From assembly GCA_958510825.1 (NCBI GenBank), contig OY294046.1, positions 3,906,001-3,970,000 on the forward strand: a DNA stretch of 64,000 bases, read 5' to 3'. Positions 1 to 13,900 of this stretch are shown here, piece after piece. This DNA is from Brachypterus glaber. Lineage: Eukaryota; Arthropoda; Insecta; Coleoptera; Kateretidae. The stretch's first letter is position 1. Each line of letters starts with the position of its first letter. The notes under the pieces were generated by a model. The model worked only from the letters and a program-made list of their open reading frames with translations. It was not told the DNA's origin and searched no databases. The translations under genes and the position numbers were made by a program.

Positions 1-720
1 ACGCTGAACCCCCTCCACTAGATCAATACTATTTTGATAATAAGGTGACCAAATAGGTGAAGCATACTCTAGGGAGGACCTTAAAATAGAGCAATATAAG
101 TGTTTATATGTTTGAGCGGAGAAATTAGTACTTAGTCTAGTAATATAACCAAGCAACTGAAATCCTTTGTTTACAGTATTACGCATGTGACTATTGAAGT
201 TTAATTGTTTATCAAATATAACGCCCAAGTCTTTAATTTCCTCTAGCAATTGCAATACAACACCGTTAATGTGATAGTCCATATGAAAAGGTCTAAATGT
301 TCGATGAAATGAGATAGCATAACATTTTTTTATGTTTAAGACCATCCCATTAAGTTCACACCATTTCACTAGGTTATCAATATCACATTGCAATAAATAC
401 TGGTCACAGACTGACTTTATTGCTCTATATAACTTAAGGTCGTCAGCAAAAAGTAGGATCTCACAAAACTGAATTACTGTTATTATATCATTTATAAATA
501 ATAAAAAGAGTAGGGGGCCAATGTGCGATCCCTGAGGCACTCCTGAGGCTACCAAGATACAAAAAGAGATAAAATTTTTTATTTTCATCTGCTGTGTTCG
601 ATCGCTTAAAAAACTCATAATCCACTTTAACATGACCCCATCAATGCCCAAAGCTCTTAATTTTTTAAACAAATACCTATGAGGAACTGTGTCATCAACT
701 AATATGTTTAAAAATAGACT
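1..720 (-). pseudogene. LINE reverse transcriptase fragment (5' truncated)
   Basis: Read on the minus strand, this is one largely open frame coding for the middle and end of a non-LTR retrotransposon reverse transcriptase. Visible motifs in order are VDDTVPHRYLFKKL, GVPQGSHIGPLLFLLFINDI (RT motif 4 region) and LLFADDLKLYRAI, which holds the catalytic ADD triad. These are followed by KDLGVIFD and YASPIWSPYYQ. The pattern fits the CR1/Jockey/I group of LINEs. The 5' end stops abruptly near 720, as expected for 5'-truncated LINE insertions, and the 3' part runs off the window at base 1. It lies just upstream of a possible exon at 892-960, so it is probably intronic to that gene. It is very likely inactive. 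Confidence 0.8.
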
Positions 721-891
721 TGATGAACTTACCTAATCTAAGTTTATTTGTGTTATTACTTATTTTCTTATTTTTGTATGCTTTTACTAGTCATTTTGAG
801 CATCACAAGTTTTATAAACTTCTGTTCTTTACTTCATAAACATTAAACATTAATTAAAACCCCAAACTTATCGACTTTATTATTTTTTCAG

Positions 892-960
892 AGTCTCATT
901 ACTGGCGACAAATCATCAGTAAGATACGTAACATATCAAAACGACGATGAAGATGAATAA
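892..960 (+). CDS. Possible last coding exon of an upstream gene
   Basis: A pyrimidine-rich acceptor ending in TTTTTTCAG (883-891) precedes 23 codons that read SLITGDKSSVRYVTYQNDDE and end DE-stop at 958-960. The stop overlaps an AATAAA-like string (GAATAAACG). The frame starts in phase 0. I do not recognise the protein. The acidic tail and compact exon look like a real gene end, but only 69 bases are visible and the upstream exons lie outside the window. It could equally be a chance acceptor in intergenic DNA. Confidence 0.35.
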   Translation, partial: SLITGDKSSVRYVTYQNDDEDE

Positions 961-3403
961 ACGTAATGTTCTATAGAAAAATGATATCTAGAAAAATGTT
1001 AATGTTTTGTAATATAAAAGATGTTTTATGAATGTTTTTATGAACGTTTTTTGAACGTTTCATGCACTTGTTGAACCTCAGTATTTACGGTGGATCCCTA
1101 GCACAAAAACGGATATATCAGCTTTTTTTTGGGGGCTGAAATTCTGTCAGAAAGCATTTACGGGTATATGTGCATATCTTTACTTATTTTTTTCATGTAG
1201 AATTGATTCCTTGAATGTAATAGGTACTATAATTCATGTATATGAAAAAAAAAGGCCCGACATTTTTATTTATTATGGGCCGGACCAACTTGTGGGCACA
1301 AGCAAAATTGCTAGGCACCCACCGTATATTAGGAACATCACAATGTACAAATTTGTCTTAAGAAATACAGGATGGTTCATAAAACTTGGCCCTTTTAGAG
1401 CGTTTATTTCAATCTTGTAGAAATATTCATTTTGAAATGTATTATTAGATGTTAAAAAAGTCTTTAATGGTATAACTTAACGCTATAAAGGGTGACATGT
1501 TATATGTAACACCCTGTATATATCCTTATAAGGAGCATATTTGAAGTAAAACTAATACATCCACAGTTTAATCCAAAAACTCCCTGTGCGTTTGGTACAC
1601 GATTTTATTTTGAAGTTTAACCCTTTTTGCGGATTATGTCGTTGACATTTCCATTTAATTTCTAATCTTTTGTAAAATTTAAATAAAATTTATTTTTTAA
1701 ACACGGAGGTGACTCCCGATGGGAGTGCAATTTGCAAGTCATTAAAAATTAGGGGCTCTTCATATTCTGACACTTCTAGCTGAAGCGATAGAACATAAAA
1801 AGTTTCTAATACAAAGGGTCCTTGTCGTGGATTACGGTGAATGGCTGCACCTAATCCTTTCCCTGCGCGGGAGACGAGGCAATAAGATGCCCTTGTTTTT
1901 TCCCTTAAAATTTTTGAAATGTGTATTCTTCAAACTTAAGCGCTCCAATCACCAAATTTTAAAAGCTCTACTATAATGATTGCCATAATATCTGCATTAT
2001 TATTATTATTACCTTTAAATAATCTTTATTAATGTCTATAATCGATATAATAATCTTATAAATGTGTAAAGTCTAGCAAATAATCCGAGATATTTTAGGA
2101 TAAATTGCTGCGCCATATGTTATTAAATTGCTGCGCCATGTATTATTAACTTATAATAGTGGTTAAATGTGTAAACCCTAGCAAATAATCCGGAGAATCT
2201 AAGAATTGCTGAGCCAATCAAAATGTATTTTGGGCAAGCTTAATATGCACTAAGTGTGTAAGGGGACCTTAATGTTGATGCTTATTTATTATTAACTGTA
2301 TTTTAATCAATATTGTGTATTGCTGTCATTATTTTAACAAGTTACAGTCAATTTTATGTCTTTCAACCTTTGTCATTTTTTTCATAATATTATTACCATA
2401 AAAACTACACAACTTTTATCACCATTTTTAGGAAAGTCGAGAGAAAAATGCGAAGGATTTACATGTGAAATCTTTCCATAAGACCATTACGTGCTGGACT
2501 ATACGCTCAAAAGCAGAAGGTTTTTTTATGTTTTAATTGAATTCTGCATTTAACTGTATTCTATATGAATAAAATAAACGCATAATCAAATAAAATAAAA
2601 ACACGTTGGACGAAATAAGTAAAAATAAAATTGAAAGAGATGAAATCGATTGTAACCCTTTTGATGACGATTCGTGTCGTCTCCGCAAGTATTTTACCTT
2701 TTGGAGCAGCAGACTCCTCAAGATTATTGTGAAGAGACAATAATCATCATTGTAAAAAGTCCCAGAATGGGACAGTCCCAACCTGACCAACAAAGTATTT
2801 TCTTTAAAAGCTGGTAAGGGTCCGAACAACAAAATAGCAGCAATTATGCCGCTCAGTATTAATTAATGGTAAAATTTACTCTATTGGTACCTTAGTTTAC
2901 ATTTTAAGAGTTTTTCGCATGCTAATATTAGAGAAATATATATTGGAAACAAGTATATAATTTTATAGTATATATCTATATCCAAATAATAGATATATAT
3001 TATAAACCTATTAACTTCTACTATTAACCATAAGGGATGTATTTATAATAATACGATATATGTTCAAAACCACAAACTATGTATTGAATATTTTAGTATA
3101 GTTGCCTATTTATATTAGAGAGAATAACGTAGAGATGATGCATATTAAAAGTCTTAAGAATCTATTTATGTTTAAAAAGAAGATACAACTTACATGTAGA
3201 GAATTTACTATTGATGTTTGATGTTGTAAAAGTTAATGGGGTTCAATAATACAGTAACATTGTTATTGAGCCAAACTGTTTGTTTTATTTAACCCTTCAT
3301 TTATGTTTTACTGTCAATAAATGATACGTTATTGAACTTCCTCCACGTTCGAATGTCATGCATTCGTCACACGAAAAAGCATTAATTAAACCTTGGTATT
3401 ACT
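961..3403. other. Intergenic, no gene recognised
   Basis: AT-rich sequence with scattered short ORFs and no convincing coding signal. A local repeat of two imperfect copies is visible at about 2060-2105 and 2165-2200, sharing AAATGTGTAAA then CTAGCAAATAATCCG. The 99-aa minus-strand ORF at 2533-2832 matches no family I know. Confidence 0.5.
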
Positions 3404-3718
3404 ATATCCAAAAACCTTACCTGGGATCAGCACGTCAAAACCACTCTCCAAACAGCCAGCTGCCGCCTCTCCAAACTCTACCCCCTAATAGGTAGAAAGA
3501 GCCCGCTATCAAAAAAAAAAAAACTTCTTTACAACCAAACCCTAAAGTCAGTACTCCTCTACGGAGCCCCAGTCTAGAACAGAATCACCCTTAACAAAAA
3601 GCTCTCAGCCAAACTTCAGGCCTTCGAAAACAAAGTACTCAGAATATGCCTCGATGTCCCCTGGTTCATAAGGAACAACCTCGGGAACAACCAAATACAC
3701 AGATATCTCGATTATTAA
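3404..3718 (+). pseudogene. Jockey-type LINE reverse transcriptase C-terminal fragment
   Basis: One frame reads KNLTWDQHVKTTLQTASCRL, then KLYPLIGRKSPL, LLYNQTLKSVLLYGAPV, a TAG stop, KLQAFENKVLRICLDVPWFI and IHRYLD before a terminal stop. This is the typical region after the RT fingers in Jockey-clade LINEs (LTW..H, YGAPVW, KLQ..QNK.LR, PW..RN). The in-frame TAG sits where the family has tryptophan (GAPVW), so it is a single-base nonsense change. The local base composition is richer in C than the flanks, which suggests a fairly recent dead insertion. Confidence 0.75.
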
Positions 3719-3946
3719 ATTATTAAATATAAAAGCAAGAAAACTAAATGTAAATAAAAAACTATTTCCTGTTGACATACATATATAAAGTTTAAACTTT
3801 ATATTTTTTTGGGATCGTAGGAAAAATAGTGTACATAACTCGTTGGAAAATATACTTCATACACTCGTGGGTTTTCCTCACTCGCCTAGCAGCTCGTTCG
3901 TAAACCTTCCCACTCGCGTGAAATATGTCACTTTCCACACTAGTTA

Positions 3947-4687
3947 GGGGCTGTCCATATATTACGTAACGCAATTTTTCAAAAAAATTGACCCCCCCTC
4001 CCCCCTGTGTAACAAACTGTCATATTTACCAACACCCCCCCCCCCCCCGTGTAACGCGTAACAACATAAAAATTTTGTTTCGCAATAAATTTAACTGTAT
4101 TCTCACTATTGATTCGTTTTTCTCGACAAAACAAACATGAACCTAAAATATAGTATAACATAACCTTAAAAAAAATTTACACGAAAAAATCACTCAAACT
4201 TAAAAAAAATATTCATAATCAATATCACACAGGGAAAAATACTAGGTACCTCTTTTTGCACTGAGTGTCACATATAACACGTATATTGTTTATGCACAGG
4301 TACACAAAATAGTACACACATTAGTGTTCTGTGAGTACACATTCCGCGCGAAAATGTATCATCGCCGATGATTCATCGGCAAGATCACGCAAGAACAGGG
4401 CCGTAAGATTTTTTTTTAATATCAATGTCAACAGTTTTTTCACTGATTACAATATTATTTAAATATGCATAGTTTCGTCAATTTTTGTGTGAAAAAGGGA
4501 ATTATGGGCCACTAAATAGTAATTTATGTTCAAATAAAAAAATACATCTGCCAAGCTTAGGAAATAAACATTAAATTTATTAAATTCCGTTACGTAACGT
4601 TTACCTAGACCCCCCTCCCCCCTGTCACAAACTGTAACAATTTCTCTGACCCCCCCTAGGCGCGTTACGTAATATATGGACAGCCCC
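3947..4687. mobile_element. PIF/Harbinger-like MITE with poly-C tract
   Basis: Terminal inverted repeats begin GGGGCTGTCCATATATTACG and end with the reverse complement. The element is flanked by TTA on both sides, the 3-bp TWA target duplication expected for PIF/Harbinger. A second copy lies at 55833-56586. Both have C-rich tracts just inside each end, with GTGTAAC or GTAACAA motifs. No transposase is present, so it would move only in trans. Confidence 0.75.
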
Positions 4688-4894
4688 TTATGTAATATAC
4701 TATAAATATTATGAATATATAATAAGCATAAAGTTACATTGATATTTGCCTAATTCGAAAAATTATAAAAATATATCACGAAAGTAATGCAGTTTACATA
4801 AGTAACGCGTGTGAAAAATCGGCGGCGGCTCTGGTTCGGACACTTTCCCTGCTACTAGCCGGCAAATTGATAAATATTACCCACCCACCGTATC

Positions 4895-4938
4895 TATAAA
4901 GGTACGTTTGAATTGAATGTGTTGCATTGTGGTTCAGT
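4895..4938 (+). promoter_or_regulatory. Core promoter of the cuticle protein gene
   Basis: CTATAAAGG places a TATA box at 4895-4900. An initiator-like TTGCATTG puts an A at 4926, 31 bases downstream of the first T of the TATA box, the usual insect spacing. A second initiator-like TCAGT lies at 4934-4938. The first ATG follows at 4966. The start site is inferred from spacing alone. Confidence 0.55.
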
Positions 4939-4965
4939 GATTTTTGCCCAGATAGGATTATTATA

Positions 4966-4980
4966 ATGTTTAGTTTAAGA
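4966..4980 (+). CDS. Cuticle protein exon 1 (start, 5 codons)
   Basis: ATG TTT AGT TTA AGA followed directly by the donor GTAAGTAC. It encodes only MFSLR. Joining in phase 0 to the exon at 9931 completes a hydrophobic signal peptide, which is why this start is preferred over any nearer ATG. It lies about 40 bases downstream of a matched TATA/initiator pair. Confidence 0.75.
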
Positions 4981-7900
4981 GTAAGTACACTTACATTAAG
5001 ATAGATAAAAATTTACAATAGTATATTGTTTTACTAAGAGGAAAAGTGAAGCTTTTTTTTACTAGTCTGTAGAATTTACGGACGACGCGAAGCGGAGTCC
5101 GGAAACTACAGACGAGTAAAAAAGCACCTTTCCTCTAAATGAAACATACTACTACTACATCCTATATATTTTTTTTTAAATATTAATTTTTTAATTTAAT
5201 TAATTCAGTAATAAAGTATGTTTTTTTTTTTTAATTAAAATAGGCCAATAAAACCCTTTCGAAATGAACTTAAACCTTCCTTAGCTCATTTTAAATTTTT
5301 TTCGTAGGCTAAATCGTACACCTTTCGCGATTTCGATGGTAACTTGTCTAATGTAGCATTTGCAATTTCGGAGATATTTGTAGGTGTATAAACCATATAT
5401 TCTTCTTCAATCATTTTTAATCAATTTCACACAAGGTTTTTGCACAGAATCTCAAGTCAACCATCTGTTTACATAATAAACAAACAAGTTTGAAGTATGG
5501 CTGTCATCAAAGTCAGTGGTGGTTTTGCTAACTTTTTTTTACGGTAACAATGAAGTCATTTTTTTACTGTAAAAAAATAGATCACTTTTAACTAGTGTGT
5601 TCAGTTATAAGATGTGAACATTTTAGTACGCTTGAAGAAAAAAAAATATTTATTATACAATCCGAAAATTATATTCAGTTTTTTAATAATTGGAGTAGTG
5701 TTACCAGCCCTACAGAAAATTTCCGTAGAAATGCAGAAATTTTGCCCTATCTACGGATCTACGAAATTTAATCTGAAATCTACGGATTTTTTATTTGATT
5801 TTCTAATAATATTATAAATAAAATTTTTGTTATATTTTTATCATATTTTTCCGGTTATCCTAGTCGAATCGTATATTTAGATCGCAGTTGAGAGTGATTT
5901 TTTATTTTTTTTTGCTAAAAAATGCAATTTTTCAAGATTTTCTTTGAAAATTTCTATTTATATCATTTAAAATTAGTTTAAAAGTATAATTTACGTTTTT
6001 GCATCCTGCATTTCATGAAATTATTCATTTATAAAAGAAAATTAAAAAATGTTGACAGAAATTACCATTTTGAACCGTAACGCTTACTTTACCCTTAAAA
6101 AAAAACGTTTAAGAGCCGCCCAGAGGCCCGCATATCCAGAATACATAACGATGCCGTGATTAGTTTGCTGTATCCTCATGTGTCTTGTGCGAAGGCTTTT
6201 AAAGTCCAAAATGATCAAAATTTGCGTTACGTAATACTTGAACGTTCCCTTATTAAAATTATAGTTTTAGTTTTTTATTAAATAGAGTGTTAGTGTAATA
6301 GCTTTTAGTTTTGAGTAAATTTATTTTAAAGGGTTTTAAATGTTATTTTGTGAATATCTTTTAAAACTATTAACCATGAACTAAATTAAATTGTTTGATA
6401 TTTACAAATTTAAAAGATCTATATAAAACATTTTACTATTCCTTAAAACGACTTTTGTTTGATTAACGCAGTCGTCCCTCCGAAGTGACTGATCGATTTC
6501 GTGCTTTTTAGCACTCTTCAGAGCCACATATCGGTAGTAGGGACAACTACGAAAATCAAATCCTTTCCATATATCTCTATATAGAGTTTAAAAATCGTTA
6601 TAAGGAAAAGCAAAAACAGCTAGCGACATCTACTGCTAAAAAGGTTTATCCAGTCTCTGCTTTTAGCAGTAGATGTCGCTAGCTGTTTTTGCTTTTCCTT
6701 ACAACGACTTTTAAACTCCATATAGATATATGGAAAGGATTTGATTTTCGTAGTTGTCCCTACTACCGATATGTGGCTCTGAAGAGTGCTAAAAAGCACG
6801 AAATCGATCAGTCACTTCGGAGGGACGTTAATCAAACAAAAGTCGTTTTAAGGAATAGTAAAATGTTTTATATTAACCATGAGATATGCGATAGTTTATT
6901 CGAACACGAAAATTACCATTCTTTTAATAAATTAAATTTAAAATACAAAGTATTATAATACTAATAATAATATAATACTAATATTAATCAATACCATTTT
7001 TGAAAAAATTCGACTTTGATTATTTTTCCCGTGTAGTCTTTATGTGTTACACTTCAAAAGACACGTTTTTATGGCTGGATACTTCCAATTAAATATTTTA
7101 TTAAATTTGTTATTGTATTTGATAATTTTAATAAAATTATGTAAAATATTGCCTTTTCTTAAACTGATTTCTGCAACAAGGATTTTATTTATTTATTTAT
7201 TTACACGGAAAAAAAAAATTATAGCTAGGAGCGCTATAACACACATACCAAGCAAATTATAATCGCTTATTATATAAATACAAGGCTTTCTCTTACAATT
7301 ATGGCAGTCAGTGTAAAAATTTATATGAAATACTTTAATTGTTTAGTGAATAATAAAATATAACAAATAGTATGGCATTTATAGCTTAAATAGATTTAAT
7401 TATTGTCCGTGCTAATAATTTTTATAATATAATAAAATTTCTGTAAATTTATAATAGTGCCTGTAATAAATATAATCGTGTCTGTAATATATATAATCGT
7501 TTCCAATTTATTTTTAACATTATTAGTTATTGAGTCCCTTATAATCTATAGCTTAAATCACTATAATTTGCCACTGTTACCAAATATCTTATAATGTATA
7601 GCGCAGAGCCCACTAATTTCTTTCCGTGTATTGACGGGAAATCCCCAAAACGACTTTTGCTGCTAATTTAAAGCATTAGTTTCAAAGGAATTTCATTTAG
7701 AATATTTTTATGCTTTTATTTCACTAAAGTAAAAAGGATGTATTAAATCCAAAAACAAAATTAGCTTAAGTCCAAGAATACCACCCTACTAAAGTTTATT
7801 TTTTTAAGGTATAGTTATTTTAAATTTTCCGCTAAGGGCCACTTGCACCAATGATGGTTTAACTTTAAACTTGGATTAAATTGACGGATGGACAATCAGA

Positions 7901-10900
7901 ACGCAGCATTTTTAACTTAAACTCGGTTTAGCTGAGTTAATCCCGTACCAAAATTTGGTGCAAGTGGCCCTAAATACTCCACAAAGTCCGATTTACACTG
8001 AAGCATGTGGCTTGTTTTGAATGTCAACATAACCAAAATTTATAATTTTTGTTTACTTACTTTGTTTTTATGATGTTTTGATGTAAAAAAAAGAGCATTG
8101 ATAAAGCTGTTGCTAAAAACACTTTTGTATTCCTGTAAAAACAAAATTTGTTTATAAATTCCAATAATATAGAGAAATAAACCATTGTTTTGTTCTCGTT
8201 AATGGCACATCAACGTTTTACAGTTATGTAAATTGGGTCTTGTCATTTCGCTTACGACGCATGCGTATCTTACGTTGCTATGGTAATTTCGAGATTGTTT
8301 ACAAGCGGGAAGGTTTAAAATAACTAAACCTTAAAAAAATAAACCTTAGTAACAAAAAAGAATGGAACTAATAACAAAATATAAATGTTAATATTTATCC
8401 TTAGTCAGCTTAAGCAAATTAAATCTGCAATCCACAAATAATCCAGTATCATTTAAAAAGATTAAAGCCATTTTTTTGTGTAAACACTGGTTAACCGTAC
8501 GGTTTTTATACCCACCACTAAATTCGTATAACCTACAGTTCTCACAAAAACGCATTGGTTATTTTCTTGAGGTTTTGACAAGTACCTAACCTAACTTCTC
8601 CCAAAAAACCCAGGTAGCAAAATAACATGACATTCACGTGAAAGTCACGTTAATATGTGACATGTGATGTTAAGATTGTAGTCTCATTTAACAAGAATGG
8701 TGGGGATGTCCTAAGTCCGCCCCTAATAAAATCACACAATGACATCCCGAAAATAACGTGTTTGTGACATCATAAATCCACATTCCTGTTATATCTAATA
8801 TCTTATGGATGCCGTTACTGGTACTTTAATAATTAAATAATATTCTAGCTTTTTCTAAATTAAAACCATTAAAAACGCTATAACCCTATAAAAAAATCGA
8901 ATTTAAAATCAATCAGTAATTGAAACAATCACAGATTGAAACAGATAGATTCTAAATACGAAATTGCAGATTAAGCGGAGAACATATTCCTTTAATCCGT
9001 GTCCGTGGTCTTGAGAAGCCCGGCAGAGCCCCCTATCCATTCGAAATCGTATGTGTCTACAATTTCCTTATAATAATTTAATTTATCAATATCATCTTAT
9101 ATCGATTTTTTTGCTTCGAACGTCGGTAAGAAGCAAAATAACATGACATTCACGTGAAAGCCACGTTAATATGTGACATGCGATATATTCACAGCGTTGC
9201 TAAATATTTGTTATTAAATAACATGGTTGTCACGTCACACGTGTTACGTTGCAAATGTGATGTTAAATACATGTTATTTTTCAATATTATGTGATGTTAC
9301 GATTTAGTTTAAAAATACACCTAAAAGTGATGTTAATTTCTTGTAATATAACATCCCTTGCTACCTGGGTATGATGAAAAAGCACTTAAACTACATTTCC
9401 AAGTTTATTTGCTCATGGGGAAGGTAATAAACAACAATGATAAGTTTAAATAGTTTTTTATATAAGAATTTAATTTTAAACCACATAAGTATTTAGAAGT
9501 TAGAAAATAAAAGTTACCTTACCTACTCTATTTTTTACATTTTGTATACAAATCGAGAAAAATTCCCACAGGCCTGTAAATTATGGTGTAAATAAACAAT
9601 TTATAGGTTAAGTTTTACGGTTAACCGTATCCAGAATATATTTAATATAGATAGATATATATATATAGATAGATATATATATAGATATATTCTGACCGTA
9701 TCTAACTCATCTCCGAACCTGTGTTAGACGCGGTTACTGCTGGTTAGTGACGTCATCGCTTCCCCTCACTTACCGTATGTAACCGATTCTCACAAAAACG
9801 ATTTCAGTAACCTGGTTAGTTCCGGTGACCCGACAAAAAATTGGCTAATACATAGTATAATTCGCGCTCTCTTCTTTACGTCATGTTTACTTAACAGGTC
9901 ATTGTTGTTAAATTAAATATTTTTTTCTAGCTAGTAGGAATAGTTTTAGGAGTAGTAGTATGTTGTAATTGTCAATACAATGGCGGTGGAGAATCCTCAA
10001 ATTCAGTATACAGAGAAAGAGACCAATCAGAATACAACAATTATCAAAACACTCCTCCCCCTCCTCAAATATTATCCCACAAGCAGGCGCTGAACCACGA
10101 CGGAAACTTCAAGTACCTCTTTACGTCTGAAAATGGTTTGGCGCAAGGCGAGTCTATAGCTCCAGATGGTTCGAGAAATGGAGGATACAGCTACACAGAT
10201 CCCAATGGAAGGAAGATAACGGTGAAATATACTGCAGGAAAGGAAGGTATGTTGAGAAAATGGTTCCCAAAGTTAGCTGAAAGGATTGATTATTTTCTGA
10301 TTCTTAGAGGTAGGCTATACAAAGTGGCCATCTTGGATTCTTCGTGGGATGCTCCAAACTCTCAAACGCTTGTGTAATGTCAAGGAAACCATTTTAAAGT
10401 TGTATGGGGCGGGGGTCATCTATTCATTTACCTTCAAATTATAGGTATACCTATATCTATACATATCTCTTTATACAGGTGAAAATCTATAAAATACTGG
10501 TAATTATTTTTGTACCATCTATTTATTGAATTATGATAAAATGAATAATAGTTATTTATGGTACTAGTGGGTAAAGTAAGATATTGCCCATAAAAAAATT
10601 AACCTGCGAGGCGTCAGCCAAGAGGGCAATATCGGTTTACCCATGAGTGCCATACAAGGTTTTATCCAATAAATAGCTTAGGAATTCATATTTTTATTAA
10701 AAATTTTAATGATATTTACAAGAAAATAATTTGAGAAGTGACAGTTGAGTGGGTAAAATAAATAATTATCCACTCAATAAAGTAAAAGCCAAGCGGGGGT
10801 TATTATTGAGTTTATCTATTTAAAATAAAGCTGGTAATTGTTTTATTATCTGTATGTATTGGATAAAAATAATAATATATTCTGACCTTGATTCTTACTG

Positions 10901-13900
10901 TATTAATTTTAAAGAGATATCTAACTTTGACTTCACCGTAAATGTATAGATGTCTCTCCGCTCCAGGCTACTTCAAAATGGCTTCCTTTGAAATCATGCA
11001 ATGTTCTGGATGTCCACTGACACAATTATTAAGTGAATGGTTTAAGACATAAATTGAAGTGTCCCACAAAGAATCCAAGATGGTTACATTGTAAAGCTTG
11101 CCTCTATTTCAATTGTTTTGTGGCAAATAATGAGCATATCTTGGTTTATTGTATCATTATAATAATAATTAATGGTTGGTTATCCTGAATAACAATTACC
11201 TTCCCTATACAGTGCGGTCCAAAAGTCACCCCCCCCCCTAACTTTTGAACGAGTTGAGATATCGACTTCAAATTTAGAACTCTTAAATAAGACAACTTAA
11301 ACTATCTTTTAGCATATATTTGATATTTTCAGCTCTTTAAATGTGGGCAGGGGGGCATGGGGGGACATTTTTTTTAATAAAAGGGAGGTCGTGTGATACA
11401 TCATTTTAAAGCTTATAAAATTCTCTATTTAAACTAACATTTTCAATTTTTTAAAAAATGTTTTTTAAGGTTTTGATTTTTCAATTTTTTGTGCTAAAAC
11501 ATTCGATTTTTTAAGTTTTTTTTTTATAAATTTTTATTTATGTCAACTAAAATTAGTTTAAAAGTATAATTAACATTTTTTTATAATGAAATTAGGCATT
11601 TTTAAAAAATTATTTGTTTTTTTAGAGGAATTTTGACATTAATACCCATTTTCAACCCCATTTTAAAGCCAATTTTTTTTTTATTTTAAAATATGTAGTT
11701 AAATGGAGAATTTTATAAGCTTTAAAATGATGTATTACACGACCCCCCTTTCCATTTAAAAAAATGTGCCCCCATGCCCATATTTTAAGAGCTGAAAGTA
11801 TTAAATATATGCTAAAAGATAGTTTAAGTTGTCTTATTTAAAAGTTCCAAATTTGAAGTCGGTATCTTAACTGGTTCAAAAGTTAAGAGGGGGGGGGTTG
11901 ACTTTTGGACCGCTCTGTATAAATACCATAAATAACGGTATTATTGTGATAATGCCAGTCAAGTATCGTCTAAAATAGGTCTGAGAAAGACTGTATAAAC
12001 AATAAACTACATAAACTAAACCAAATATCAAAAATAACTTCAATAACTCCGAACTTCTACAACTCAGATGAAACCTGTCCCCTTTTGTCACACAAATACA
12101 TTTTTTCTTCAGGTTTCAGGATATTGCAGGCTGATCACTTGCCAAAAGCTCCTGAGCCAATCGTCCCCGGGCCTGAACATCAGTCACAACCGGCTCCACA
12201 ACCATACAGACCTCAATATTACAACACCCCTCAACAAAGGCAACAACAAGATGATGGGCAATATAAACCAGAATTGTATGAAAGGCAAGATCGACAAGAG
12301 CCAGAGTCAAGGTAACCTTATTACTAATATTATTATTTATAATAAACAGGGCCCGTGAGTCGTGAGGCCCGTATTAAAAAAAAATAAATTTTTTACTTTT
12401 TTTGCAATAAAATGCGCTTTAAACAAGTATTTAAAAAATTATCTGTAAACATTAAAAAATTATCAAATTTTGCCGCCATATTAGATCCGCCATTTCGATT
12501 TTTACAATTTCAAAGAAACGATTCGGTTTCACTACTGCCAAAATACACTAAATATCAATTTTTATTAAAATCCATTAAAATTCACCAAACTTAACCGCCA
12601 TATTGTATCCGTCATTTTAAATTTTCAATAATGGATTCAGTTTGAGAATCCTCAAAAATTCCCAGGTACTAGTTTTTATCAAAATTATTCACCAAATTTT
12701 TCCGCCATATTGGATTTAAAAATAATCGCTCCAACCCCCGGGAGTGGAGTTAGAAAAAAGTTATCAGATTCAACCACAAAAACCTCTATATAGCAATTTT
12801 CAATTTTTTGTAAAAAAAATATTGTATTTTCTTCATGCCCCACCCGAATATTTACCAAAAACAATCCCTAGCGAGAACTTTTGGCAACATACCTGTATGC
12901 CAAATTTTAAGAACGACCGACCGATAGTTTTTTTTTTGCTTGAAATTGATTTATATCGACATGAAATCGATACCCCCAAGCAACAAAGCCGTAACTCATA
13001 TATTGTCATTTTTCACGACAGCTAAATTTCTAAAATATTTTTTTTTCTTATTTAAGGGTGGGGAAATGACTGAAGTGGAAAAGGAAGCCATGTGATACAT
13101 CATTTGAAAGCTTATAAGATTTTCTATTTAACTGTATAAGTATTTATTGTTTATTTATTGTTTGTTTCTGATAATATTCAAAATTAGAATTTCTTACTTT
13201 AGTGTTTTTAGGTAAAATTTTGGTTAAAATGGACTGTGGAGAAATCTGAGCAGTACCACCATGTGTGTCTTTTTTTAAGGCCTCTACCTATGAGTATAAT
13301 TCAAAATAGGTCTAACTTGAGTTACATCCTTGTTGCATGGGAGTGTCGAAATAATAAATAATAAAATTATTTATTTATTGTTTATAGTCATCTTTGGGAC
13401 CATTATTTTATATGATATTTTAACCATACATTACATCGGCACTTAGTGCTACTAAGAGTGCCGATGTATGGAAATCTTCGCCGAAAAGTCAAAATCTTTG
13501 ACCACGTTTTTTTTTTCACATTTCTCGACGTTTTAGACCATTCTGAGTCGTAATCAGTAAAAAAAAAATTTGCGTCCGTCTGTCTGTCTGTAAACTCTCT
13601 AACTCCATTTCTACTTGAGATATCGACTTGCGGTTTTTTGCATATTGTTTCTTATCGTATTCCGAAGAGCTGATTAGATTTTGGGGGTAAACGATTGGGG
13701 GTAAGGGGGTAAAAATAGGGTAAAACTCCTATTTTTTAGCGTTTTTTGTTTATAATTAAGGCAATTATTATTGTATTTGGTTAATTTAGCACTTATATAA
13801 AAGATAATTTTAAAATGGTCAAAAAATGTTATAAACAACCTTTTCCTAAAACGCACTGTTTTCGAGATATTGGCGTTTAAAGCAGTAAAAGGTTTTTTTA

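Noticed and set aside
2533..2832. 99-codon minus-strand ORF
   Set aside because: No recognisable domain, no splice or start signals, and AT-driven composition; not supported as a gene.
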